Of a DNA stretch of 32,396 bases, positions 24,474-32,036 are shown one piece after another. The notes beneath the pieces were generated by a model that was given only the letters and a program-made list of their open reading frames with translations, did no database searches and had not been told where the DNA came from. This stretch comes from Candidatus Poribacteria bacterium. GTDB lineage: Bacteria; Poribacteria; WGA-4E; WGA-3G. The position numbers and the translations under genes were made by a program. Numbering within the stretch: position 1 is the first letter of the stretch; every line of letters starts with the position of its first letter. The DNA lies in the NCBI GenBank assembly GCA_022394775.1, contig JAGFCB010000186.1, positions 1 to 32,396 of the forward strand. Direction: 5' to 3'.

Positions 24474-25352
24474 ATGCGTTTAACCGAATCTCATGTTTCG
24501 TTTTTCCACGACAACGGGTATCTATTGCTTGAAGATGCACTTGATGAGAACGATTTGGGGCCTGTGATTGCTGAATACGAGGGGATTATCGCAGAACGTG
24601 CTGAGAAATTACATGCGGAAGGAAAAGTTACTGACCTACACACCGATAAACTTTTCACGGAAAGATTGCTCCATCTTGCGAATGAGGCACCGGAGGTAAC
24701 GGCGAATCTTGATATTATGCAGGCACGCGGCGAAGCGACATTCAATTTTCTCAAGAACCCGAAAATCCTTGACATTGCTGAGTCTTTTGTCGGCTCTGAG
24801 ATTATCTGTAACCCGATCCAACATATCCGTGCTGTCCTACCGAAAAAGAGTTCACAGCGTGCACCGACACCTTGGCACCAAGACGCAGGCGTTTGCTGGC
24901 CCGATACGGATCCGTATTTTATGCTTACCGTCTGGATTCCGATTGTTGATGCAACGTTGGAAAATGGATGTCTACAGGTAATGCCGGGTAGTCATAAGAT
25001 GGGACTTTTCAGACACGATTGGAACGAAGCAGGATTGGCAGTCCTCCCGGAAAATCAACCCGCTAATCTCACGCCGAAACCGCTGCCAATCCGTGCAGGG
25101 GGCGTTATTTTGTTTCATAACTATACGCTCCACAGTGCGAAACCGAACGTATCGGAGAGCGTCCGATGGAGTTTCGATCTGCGTTACCACGATGTCTATC
25201 AGCCTACGGGTAGACCCTTTTATCCTGCGTTTCTCATGCGGAGTCGCCTGCGTCCAGAAGCGGGTGAAACTAAATATGAGACGTGGTGTCAACGGTGGGA
25301 ATTTGCGTTAGAGAATTCTAAAGGCGCGCAAGCCTATCGGTGGCCCCGATAG
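24474..25352 (+). CDS. phytanoyl-CoA dioxygenase (PhyH) family protein
   Basis: A 292-residue Fe(II)/2-oxoglutarate oxygenase with a full active site: His135-x-Asp137 in TPWHQDAGVCWPD, His220 in YTLHSAKPN, and 2OG Arg231 in SVRWSFDLRY. The double-stranded beta-helix signature VWIPIVDATLENGCLQVMPGSHK is textbook. AGGAGG lies 8 bases before the ATG. It is the third gene of the amidohydrolase operon. A small dyad (CTATCGG/CCGATAG, 25334-25352) covers the last codons and the stop; it could slow ribosome or polymerase exit but has no T tract. Confidence 0.94.
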   Translation: MRLTESHVSFFHDNGYLLLEDALDENDLGPVIAEYEGIIAERAEKLHAEGKVTDLHTDKLFTERLLHLANEAPEVTANLDIMQARGEATFNFLKNPKILDIAESFVGSEIICNPIQHIRAVLPKKSSQRAPTPWHQDAGVCWPDTDPYFMLTVWIPIVDATLENGCLQVMPGSHKMGLFRHDWNEAGLAVLPENQPANLTPKPLPIRAGGVILFHNYTLHSAKPNVSESVRWSFDLRYHDVYQPTGRPFYPAFLMRSRLRPEAGETKYETWCQRWEFALENSKGAQAYRWPR

Positions 25353-25355
25353 AAA

Positions 25356-25381
25356 GTAGCAGGCACACGCCGCTGTGCTGA
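25356..25381 (+). repeat. dispersed GTAGCAGGCACACGC element
   Basis: This block begins four bases after the PhyH stop and shares 14 of 15 bases (GTAGnAGGCACACGC) with the element at 2500-2514 on the other strand. A short GCACA/TGTGC dyad is visible. It may be a REP-like repeat. Confidence 0.45.
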
Positions 25382-25403
25382 AGTAAGTACATAGGAGGAA
25401 AAC

Positions 25404-25823
25404 GTGCTTGAGATTTCAGATCTGCCAACCGTCAACGCCACACTCAACACAATCAGTGGCATCCTGCTGACAATCGGATATGTATTCATCCGGCAGCGGA
25501 AGATTGATGCACATAAAAAATGTATGCTCGCTGCGTTTGGCGTGTCTGTACTTTTTCTTGTCTCCTATGTTATTTATCACTACCACGCCGGATCAAAGCC
25601 GTTTACACAGCAAGGTTGGATTCGTCCTGTCTATTTTACTATCCTAATTTCACATATCATTTTAGCGTTTGTTATCGTGCCGTTGGCGTTGCGGACCCTC
25701 TACTTGGCGTGGCGCGAGCGGTTTGACGCACACCGTCGCATTGCGAAAATAACCTTCCCGATCTGGTTATATGTCTCCGTAACAGGCGTGATTATCTATC
25801 TGATGCTGTATCAATTAGGTTAA
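25404..25823 (+). CDS. DUF420 family membrane protein
   Basis: A 139-residue protein with four predicted membrane helices (about 14-30, 43-60, 75-98 and 117-136). The family blocks are LPTVNATLNTISGILLTIGY, HKKCMLAAF, FLVSYVIYHYHAGS, GWIRPVYFTILISHI, IVPLALRTLY, HRRIAKITFPIWLYVSVTGV and IYLMLY. Conserved His37, His59, His84 and His110 are spaced like heme or copper ligands. DUF420 proteins such as CtaM in Firmicutes assist cytochrome oxidase maturation. Its start is GTG (25404) with AGGAGG five bases upstream. It ends an operon of oxygenase genes with no oxidase genes nearby, so a function in electron supply or metal-oxygen chemistry for these enzymes is only a guess. Confidence 0.88.
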   Translation: MLEISDLPTVNATLNTISGILLTIGYVFIRQRKIDAHKKCMLAAFGVSVLFLVSYVIYHYHAGSKPFTQQGWIRPVYFTILISHIILAFVIVPLALRTLYLAWRERFDAHRRIAKITFPIWLYVSVTGVIIYLMLYQLG

Positions 25824-25888
25824 TCACTTTAGAGGAACTGGGTTGTGGCATCGAATCTTGTAAGTTTTTCTATAGGGGCATCCAATTT

Positions 25889-28135
25889 ATGAAACCAGCA
25901 CGCGTTTCTACTTTCATAATACTGTTCATCAGCACACTTTTTCTCCCATTCACCTTCGCGGAAGATTACATGCGATGGGAACTGCCTGAAGGGGCAAAGA
26001 TGCGGCTTGGAAAAGGGGAAAGAGCGAATTTAGAGGGACACTTAACTGACATTGGAAGGGCACGCTCCTATCAGTTTTCGCCTGATGGCACTCAATTTGC
26101 TGTGAGGAGTTCGATCGGAATCTGGGTATATGATGTACAAACGGGGAAAGAATCGACATTAGCAATAGCAAGTATGAGTGAACTAAGCACCGATATTGCT
26201 TTAGATCCCAATTGGCAGACATTTGCCAAGATAGGTAAAAATGATACCACGATTGAACTTTGGGATTTACACAGTGGGGAACGCAAAAAGACCTTTGAGG
26301 GACCTGAGCGGCGGATGATTTCTGTAGCGTTTAGTCCAGATGGTAAGATGCTCGCGGGCGGCGGTTTTGATGGTGTGATTTGGTTGTGGAATATTGCCAC
26401 TGGAGTACGTAGGCAGATTCTTACCCCACATAATGTTGTTGAAGAAGTAATGTTCAGCCCGGATGGACGAACAATCTTAAGTAGTGACGACAAAGATCTC
26501 CAGTTGTGGGATATTGCTCCTGGTGAACTTAAGGCACGTCTGGAGGATACGACTGGAACCAACAATATTGTTTTCAATTCCGATGGAACCATTCTCTATG
26601 GTGCAAGTAGGAATGAACTACGTTTGTGGGATCCTGATACTGGAAAAATTAAGATGAGATTAGATGTCGCGAGTTTTTATACGACACCTCCCCTATTCTC
26701 ACCCGACGGGCAGACCATTGCGAGTACCAACAAAAAGGATTATACGGTTCAGTTATGGGATCCACAAACTGGGCAGTTGAAAAACACACTACCTATCGGG
26801 GATCCAAAGTATATGAAGGGAATTATGATTTCCGATGGCGTTCCTAAAGTGGTGAATTACGCGACGCGGTGGATTTCTTCTATTGCGTTCAGTCCAGACG
26901 GACACATCCTCGCAGTCGCAACCGATAACGAAATTGTACTTTGGAGTCCTAACACTGGAAAACCCAAAGTAATACTGACAAGAAAGGGGAAATTTTACCA
27001 CCTTTTGTTTAGTCCTAACGGACGCACGCTTGCTGCGAAAAATGAGTCTGGAATTTATTTGTGGAATGTAGACACTATAGATCCCGAAAAATCTGAATTT
27101 CAACATACTATTACTGGCTATAGCGCAGGAGTAAATTCGATCTCGTTCAGTCCAGATGGAAGATCCCTTGCGAGTGGGTATAGACGTAAAAATATAAAAT
27201 TGTGGGACGTTGAAACGGGTAAACTTAAACGCCTTTTCAAAGGGCATCCATATCCATTATGGGTTCAGTCTGTCGCGTTTTCTCCAAATGGGGAAACACT
27301 TGCGAGTTTGAGTATTAGTACACAGAGTTCTGCTCACAAAGCCGAGATTCTGCTGTGGGATACGGCTACAGGCGAATACCGAGTCACCCTCAAAGGACAC
27401 GGTAAAGTTCCCGACAGGCGGATTCCAAATCAAAGCGGTCTTGCTTTTAGTCCAAATGGGAAGACGCTTGTGAGTGGCAGTGGTGATGGAACGCTTCGAC
27501 TCTGGAACGCCGAAACCACTGCACGGGACTCATTTTTTCACGGTTTGCGAGGGACGCTCTTTGGGCACCACGAGGTTACGCTCAAAGGGCATACATATCA
27601 TGTACTCTCTGTTGCTTTCAGTCCTGACGGACGTACTCTTGCAAGCGGGAGTTCAGATAAAACTGTCCGCCTTTGGGATTTACGTAGGCGAAAACTTAAA
27701 GCGACACTTGCAGGGCATACAGAAGAAATTTTAACTGTTACCTTCAGTCCTGATGGTTCTACACTTGCCAGTGGATGTCGGGATGGTGCTATCCATTTAT
27801 GGGATCCAGCCACCGGCGAACACAAAGCTTCTCTTATAGGAAATAATCTATTTACAAGACCCCCGAATCTACCACGTAGGAATGATGATCCGTCCTATAT
27901 TACTGCCCGGGGGCGTAGTGCTGTTACGTCCCTTGTTTTCAATCCTGACGGTAAAACACTGGCAAATGGGAATTCTGACGGGACAATTCACTTCTGGGAC
28001 ATGCGTACACGCGAAATCAAATCGACCTTTTCAGAACATATTGGATTAAATTCTCTTGCTTTCAGTTCAGATGGAGGCACGCTTGCAAGCGGCAGTTCAG
28101 ACGGGACGATTTTGATTTGGGAATTAGAGCCGTAA
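25889..28135 (+). CDS. secreted WD40 repeat protein, about 15 repeats
   Basis: A 748-residue exported protein with a signal peptide at 1-24 (TFIILFISTLFLPFTFA, cut before EDYMRW). It shares the N-terminal LPEGAKMRLGKG...YQFSPDGTQFAVRSSIGIWVYD signature with the WD40 proteins at 15243 and 20537. Fifteen blade endings can be counted, from IWVYDVQTG through TIELWDL, VIWLWNI, DLQLWDI, ELRLWDP, TVQLWDP, EIVLWSP, GIYLWNV, NIKLWDV, EILLWDT, TLRLWNA, TVRLWDL, AIHLWDP, TIHFWDM to TILIWEL. The spacing is less regular than in its paralogues, with inserts such as LFTRPPNLPRRNDDPSY before blade 14. It starts 65 bases after DUF420, possibly by read-through. A surface or periplasmic scaffold is likely; no catalytic domain is seen. 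Confidence 0.92.
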   Translation: MKPARVSTFIILFISTLFLPFTFAEDYMRWELPEGAKMRLGKGERANLEGHLTDIGRARSYQFSPDGTQFAVRSSIGIWVYDVQTGKESTLAIASMSELSTDIALDPNWQTFAKIGKNDTTIELWDLHSGERKKTFEGPERRMISVAFSPDGKMLAGGGFDGVIWLWNIATGVRRQILTPHNVVEEVMFSPDGRTILSSDDKDLQLWDIAPGELKARLEDTTGTNNIVFNSDGTILYGASRNELRLWDPDTGKIKMRLDVASFYTTPPLFSPDGQTIASTNKKDYTVQLWDPQTGQLKNTLPIGDPKYMKGIMISDGVPKVVNYATRWISSIAFSPDGHILAVATDNEIVLWSPNTGKPKVILTRKGKFYHLLFSPNGRTLAAKNESGIYLWNVDTIDPEKSEFQHTITGYSAGVNSISFSPDGRSLASGYRRKNIKLWDVETGKLKRLFKGHPYPLWVQSVAFSPNGETLASLSISTQSSAHKAEILLWDTATGEYRVTLKGHGKVPDRRIPNQSGLAFSPNGKTLVSGSGDGTLRLWNAETTARDSFFHGLRGTLFGHHEVTLKGHTYHVLSVAFSPDGRTLASGSSDKTVRLWDLRRRKLKATLAGHTEEILTVTFSPDGSTLASGCRDGAIHLWDPATGEHKASLIGNNLFTRPPNLPRRNDDPSYITARGRSAVTSLVFNPDGKTLANGNSDGTIHFWDMRTREIKSTFSEHIGLNSLAFSSDGGTLASGSSDGTILIWELEP

Positions 28136-28139
28136 GTTC

Positions 28140-28170
28140 AAAAAATAGGCGCGGTTTTAAACCGCGCCTA
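28140..28170 (-). terminator. intrinsic terminator between convergent genes
   Basis: TAGGCGCGGTTT (28146-28157) and AAACCGCGCCTA (28159-28170) form a perfect 12-bp stem. On the minus strand it is followed directly by TTTTTT (28145-28140), giving a standard Rho-independent terminator for the PhyH gene ending at 28207. On the plus strand only the hairpin, without a T tract, follows the WD40 gene. It also belongs to the GC-rich hairpin repeat family. Confidence 0.65.
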
Positions 28171-28206
28171 CCAGCGTAAAATTTACCTATCTGCCTATTG
28201 TTGTCT

Positions 28207-29103
28207 CTATGCAGCAAAGGGACGGAATCCTCGCAACATCAAGCCTCGATCGCTATTGGATTTCTTCGCCTCTTCAGCTGCAGCAGCGCGTTTTTCCGCT
28301 TCTGCTCGGTTTGCTGTGGTGGTCCCGCCGATGATGACAAAGTCGTCTGTTCGGCGGTAGCGGTTGATGAAAATCGGACGCGGTTTGTCCGACATATTCT
28401 GTTTGGAACCGTGTACAGTCTTGACGTTAAAGAAGATCGAATCACCGGCTTTGCCTTCGACTGGGAGCGCGCTCTCCCAGGGCCATTCATCTTCCGCCAA
28501 ACCGAGGTGCGAGAACGTGTCAATATGCTTGAGTTGTCCGAGTTGGTGTGAACCCGGCACGACGTGTAACGCCCCGTTTACCAAGTTTGTATCTACGACA
28601 TAACTCAGGATGCCGACGGGTCCTTGATAGCGGTGTTCAAAGTACGCGGAATCCTGATGTAGATGCTTCGGATGCCCGCCAACGGGTTCCTTGTAGAGGC
28701 ACTGTCCGTTGCCAAAGATCTCCACATTCGGTCCCAAGATCGCCTCGACGATTTTGGCTGTAGTTTCATCGAAAGCGGACTGAAAAAACGCCGCGCTCGT
28801 CTGATAACCCACTGATAACACCATAATTTGTTTGTCGCGTTCATAGCCTTCTGGTGCCGGTAAGAAGAGCGTACCGTTCGGGGTGCGCCATCCCTCAACA
28901 ATCCGTTCTGCCTTGTCGAGTAGCGATATGGATTCTGCTGCGGCAGCCTCAATATCTTTGTGTATTGCTTCAATATACGGAGCCATCAAACCACGCACAA
29001 CAAGACATCCGTGTTCTTCAAAGATTTCTGCAGCTTTTTGAACATCTAACGCATCCACGGACATCTCAATATCTTCAACTGTTACCTTCGATTCTTGGTT
29101 CAC
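28207..29103 (-). CDS. phytanoyl-CoA dioxygenase (PhyH) family protein
   Basis: An Fe(II)/2-oxoglutarate oxygenase of 298 residues. The active site is complete: His149-x-Asp151 in PKHLHQDSAYFEH, His231 in KTVHGSKQN, and Arg242 (DKPRPIFINRYR) for 2-oxoglutarate. GILSYVVDTNLVNGALHVVPGSHQLG is the family core. I start it at the GTG at 29101-29103, since AGGAGG lies seven bases upstream; an ATG at 29122-29124 is in frame, but that ribosome binding site would then lie inside the coding region. It appears to be monocistronic, ending at the terminator at 28140-28170, and starts 51 bases downstream of the Trp-rich protein gene. Confidence 0.93.
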   Translation of the reverse strand: MNQESKVTVEDIEMSVDALDVQKAAEIFEEHGCLVVRGLMAPYIEAIHKDIEAAAAESISLLDKAERIVEGWRTPNGTLFLPAPEGYERDKQIMVLSVGYQTSAAFFQSAFDETTAKIVEAILGPNVEIFGNGQCLYKEPVGGHPKHLHQDSAYFEHRYQGPVGILSYVVDTNLVNGALHVVPGSHQLGQLKHIDTFSHLGLAEDEWPWESALPVEGKAGDSIFFNVKTVHGSKQNMSDKPRPIFINRYRRTDDFVIIGGTTTANRAEAEKRAAAAEEAKKSNSDRGLMLRGFRPFAA

Positions 29104-29154
29104 GAAATATCCTCCTTGATTCATACGCCACCGCGTTCGAGGGTATGTCTATAA

Positions 29155-29742
29155 TTATTCTTTTTCTCCCCATGAGGGTCGTCTGCCTGTAAGTTCTTCG
29201 AGATAATTTGCGGTTCGGTTTACCTCTTCTTTGAGTTTTCTACTCGATTGCCGTTTCGCCGAGTCCTCGGCGGCGTATCTCACTTGGTAGGTATCTTTTT
29301 TTAGCGGATGCAGGACATACTCACCCGGGACGTTCTGATTCACATACCGGAGCATGTCGTGGAGGAGCCAATATAGATCGATAGATGAATACCGGAGTTG
29401 GTTGTGTGCTGAGTGTTCGCTTACGCCATCCAACGTGTGCTTTACAGCGTCAATGACTTCGCTGAGTGTATAAGATTTCTTTTCATCTATACAAATATCA
29501 TTCCACCATCCTACCCACCAGTCGTCTGACGATTGGCGAAAGTGGAAGATGCCAGCGGTTTGAAGAGCCTCCTCATTCCTCTTCCAAACCGCCCAAAACT
29601 CTGGGGTGGCAGGGGCGGTACGGCGAGCGCGGGGACCACCGGGCGTTTGAACAAATTCTGATGGACCCCAATTGAGCTGGATGCCTTCCAGTTCGGCCGG
29701 TTGATCGATGTCGGCAGCATTTTGTGTATAAGTATCACTCAT
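29155..29742 (-). CDS. hypothetical protein, Trp-rich, overlaps the XdhC-like gene
   Basis: A 195-residue soluble protein of no family I recognise. Notable parts are an acidic N-terminus with a Pro/Arg stretch (GGPRARRTAPATPEFWAVWKR), a tryptophan cluster (SSDDWWVGWWNDICID, about 71-86), a helical middle (SEVIDAVKHTLDGVSEHSAHNQLRY) and a basic, coiled C-terminus (AKRQSSRKLKEEVNRTANYL). There is no signal peptide or membrane helix. Its ATG overlaps the last 8 bases of the XdhC-like gene, and GGAAGG precedes it, so the two are translationally coupled. That makes a role linked to molybdenum-enzyme maturation possible, but nothing in the sequence shows it. Confidence 0.75.
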   Translation of the reverse strand: MSDTYTQNAADIDQPAELEGIQLNWGPSEFVQTPGGPRARRTAPATPEFWAVWKRNEEALQTAGIFHFRQSSDDWWVGWWNDICIDEKKSYTLSEVIDAVKHTLDGVSEHSAHNQLRYSSIDLYWLLHDMLRYVNQNVPGEYVLHPLKKDTYQVRYAAEDSAKRQSSRKLKEEVNRTANYLEELTGRRPSWGEKE

Positions 29743-30856
29743 TTTTTTTCCTTCCTACTACCTTAACAGTAGGCATTCGGGCTGGTTGGGCATCAAAGGT
29801 GTGGATATCGTCAGCTGCGTTTCGGATCTGAATTAACTGCGATGCGATGCTGACCGCGATTTCTGGCACAGTTTTCGAGTTGATATCTACCCCGATCGGT
29901 GCGTAAACGCGTTCGAGTCTCTCTTTGGAAATCCCGGCTTCCATTAAGTCGTCGAAGATCAATTTAATTTTTCGGCGGCTGCCTATCAAGCCGACGTAAC
30001 GGGCATTCGATTCAACGACACTGTGTAACGCTGATTCGTCGTGCTGATGTCCACGGGTAACAATCACGACATAGGTTAATGGCGTAATCGGATAATTTCG
30101 GAGTTCCGTCGCAATATCGCCAATGATAATTTCGTCTGCTTCAGGCAAGCGTTCCTTAGATGCAAAGTCGGCGCGGTCGTCAACAATAGCAATATCAAAA
30201 TCTAACCAGCTGCCGAGATGACAGAGTGCTTGACCGACGTGCCCCGCTCCGGCGATAAGCAGTGTCGGGCGCGGTTGCAATGGTTCTAAGAAGACTGCGG
30301 CGGTCTCGTCTTGAGAAAATAGACTCGCTTGATTTTTCTCAAGAACCTCGGTGGTTTCCTCTTCGATGGCAGCTTCTAACGCTGTATCGCCCAATGTGCC
30401 GATACGTTCACCGGTGGTAGCGAAGAGCATTTTCATGCCGACATTGACCCCCCGCTTTTCACTCGTTACAACTGTTGCACAGACGAGCGGTGTTTTTTGC
30501 GTGTTCAGGGTTTGGAGTCGTTCAAACATTTCGGCTTCCGCTTCGGTTTTCGGCAGATCGATGAAGATTTTCATGTTCCCGCCGCAGATGAGTCCGTCGT
30601 CCCAACCGTAGTCGCTATCCAATTGAAACTCAAGAAGCCGCGGTGTTCCGCCCTGCATCAACCCTATCGCTTGTCGCCGTGCCTCCGCTTCAACACAACC
30701 GCCACCGAGCGTGCCGATATTCCGTAAAGTGGGGAGAATGAGCAGCTTCGACCCCGGTTTTTGTGGGGTTGAGCCTTTCGTTTCTACCACCGTACAGTAG
30801 GCACCGACTTGATCGGATTCAATGAGTTCTGGGATTTTTTGGTATATTTCTCGCAT
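29735..30856 (-). CDS. XdhC/CoxI family molybdoenzyme maturation factor
   Basis: A 373-residue XdhC-type protein. In known systems XdhC binds molybdenum cofactor, promotes its sulfuration and delivers it to xanthine-dehydrogenase-family enzymes. The N-terminal XdhC/CoxI domain shows GAYCTVVETKGSTPQKPGSKLLI and GTLGGGCVEAEARR (Cys54), then DGLICGGNMKIFI (Cys91). The C-terminal Rossmann domain shows LLIAGAGHVGQALCHLGSWLDFDIAIVDDR (198-228) and YVVIVTRGHQHDESAL. YVGLIGSRRKI and VYAPIGVDINSKTVPEIAVSIASQLI complete the family pattern. No xanthine or CO dehydrogenase subunit, and no MocA-type cytidylyltransferase, is present in the window, so the client enzyme lies elsewhere. The start is an ATG at 30854-30856 with no strong ribosome binding site. 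Confidence 0.92.
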   Translation of the reverse strand: MREIYQKIPELIESDQVGAYCTVVETKGSTPQKPGSKLLILPTLRNIGTLGGGCVEAEARRQAIGLMQGGTPRLLEFQLDSDYGWDDGLICGGNMKIFIDLPKTEAEAEMFERLQTLNTQKTPLVCATVVTSEKRGVNVGMKMLFATTGERIGTLGDTALEAAIEEETTEVLEKNQASLFSQDETAAVFLEPLQPRPTLLIAGAGHVGQALCHLGSWLDFDIAIVDDRADFASKERLPEADEIIIGDIATELRNYPITPLTYVVIVTRGHQHDESALHSVVESNARYVGLIGSRRKIKLIFDDLMEAGISKERLERVYAPIGVDINSKTVPEIAVSIASQLIQIRNAADDIHTFDAQPARMPTVKVVGRKKNE

Positions 30857-30863
30857 CTTTTTG

Positions 30864-30884
30864 TTTTAGCAGTCAGCCATCAGC
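30864..30884 (+). repeat. degenerate heptad repeat (TTTTAGC AGTCAGC CATCAGC)
   Basis: Three heptads each end in AGC. This is a weak relative of the TTATCAG arrays at 3952, 5789 and 11689, again in a short intergenic gap just upstream of a gene. Confidence 0.3.
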
Positions 30885-30942
30885 ATGCTTCGCAGTGAGA
30901 ACAGTCAGAGAGTGCAATCATTAAACACCTCACACGAAAGTG

Positions 30943-31857
30943 TTAGGGAGATTGGTCTTCGGCACTCTGTGTGACTAATTTTTTGAACTGTTCGCGTTGA
31001 CGCGTATCCAACTCCAGTGGGACGATCGACGTTACACCGTCGCTTCCGATCTGCGCTGGGACGTTGAGATAAACAGATGTTTCGCCAGCTGATATATGCG
31101 TGCCGACGCTCATCACCCGCTTTTTATCAAGGGCAATTGCGGAGACCACTTGTAGAATATGGCTTATTAGAGTATATTCGGATTGCGTGGTATAAGGACA
31201 GCGTTTCGAGACCGCTTCACAAAGACTGTCAATTTCAGCGTTAGGCATCAGTTGAGATAACGGAATGCCGTTGACTCGGCAGTATTGTGGAAGTGGGTAC
31301 GTCTCCCAGTCACTCCCAATAGCCAAAGCGGTTACGTCTTTTACTGAAACCTCAACACGTTTTGCGATTTCAGCGGTTAAGTGTGCTGTGGCAGTGCCAT
31401 TTCCGAGACCAATGATTTTGCCGCCGAGAGTTTGATGTATCCATGCAGCGATGTAATTTGCGGGCGATACCGCCACCAAGATCTTAGCATCCGATGCGTT
31501 CTGCTGGATTCCTTCGATAAAACGCTTTGCAAGGGTGGTGCCTGTTGTTTTTGACGCTTGGGCGGATCGGAACCCGGATTGTCCCATTGGTGGTAATAAA
31601 ATAACCACATCTGCGCCAGACAAACCTTCGGGGGCATTGGAGAAAGAGATTGCGGTATCGCTTGCACTTAACGCGTTAGATTCCACAAGGTCTCGGAGTT
31701 TTCCTGGAGCATCTCCTTTCGGCGGAACAAACCTATGTCTGTTTTTGCTGGATGTGACATCCGACACAAAGACAATTTCACGTGTCGTCTCCGATTGACA
31801 TAAGCCCCATGCGGCTGAAATGGCAAGTTGACTATTGCCCAATAAAACTATTTTCAT
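30943..31857 (-). CDS. lactate/malate-dehydrogenase-fold protein lacking catalytic residues
   Basis: A 304-residue protein with the layout of an NAD-dependent 2-hydroxyacid dehydrogenase: Rossmann start MKIVLLGNSQLAISAAWGL, a strand ending in Asp33 (IVFVSDV), LSGADVVILLPP (79-90), AKILVAVSPANYIAAWI (equivalent to the VVxNPVD segment) and VKDVTALAIGSD. Key residues are missing. The GxGxxG loop is GNSQLAIS, the catalytic His segment (GxHGD) reads AIGSDWETYP, and the LDxxR segment reads GTATAHL with no Arg. A canonical dehydrogenase reaction is therefore unlikely; it may be a diverged enzyme or a binding protein. I start it at the ATG at 31857, where the first beta strand begins, and not at the in-frame ATG at 31896. 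The DNA is intact, so it is not a simple pseudogene. Confidence 0.7.
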   Translation of the reverse strand: MKIVLLGNSQLAISAAWGLCQSETTREIVFVSDVTSSKNRHRFVPPKGDAPGKLRDLVESNALSASDTAISFSNAPEGLSGADVVILLPPMGQSGFRSAQASKTTGTTLAKRFIEGIQQNASDAKILVAVSPANYIAAWIHQTLGGKIIGLGNGTATAHLTAEIAKRVEVSVKDVTALAIGSDWETYPLPQYCRVNGIPLSQLMPNAEIDSLCEAVSKRCPYTTQSEYTLISHILQVVSAIALDKKRVMSVGTHISAGETSVYLNVPAQIGSDGVTSIVPLELDTRQREQFKKLVTQSAEDQSP

Positions 31858-31959
31858 TATTACTTTGTCTCTGTAGCGGACTTGTGGAAAGTCCATTTGT
31901 AATTCGGGATTAGAGACCCCTCTTACAACTTTATCGATTTTGAATTTAAGAGTTAGTTT

Positions 31960-32022
31960 GTAGTAGGGCGATCCATCGCATATTTGCGTTTAAGGACGAG
32001 CAATAAATGGTTTCCCTACTAC
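31960..32022. repeat. inverted-repeat element GTAGTAGGG...CCCTACTAC
   Basis: Perfect 9-base arms at 31960-31968 and 32014-32022 enclose 45 bases with a small GCGAT/ATCGC-like dyad. It fills most of the gap between two minus-strand genes and resembles the element at 6429-6464. A small MITE-like or REP-like dispersed element is the simplest reading. Confidence 0.45.
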
Positions 32023-32036
32023 GAACGAAATCGAAA

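Noticed and set aside
26092..26592. 166-codon minus-strand frame inside the WD40 gene
   Set aside because: Antisense of WD40 repeats; PSGLN-type motifs are the reverse reading of the FSPDG repeats.
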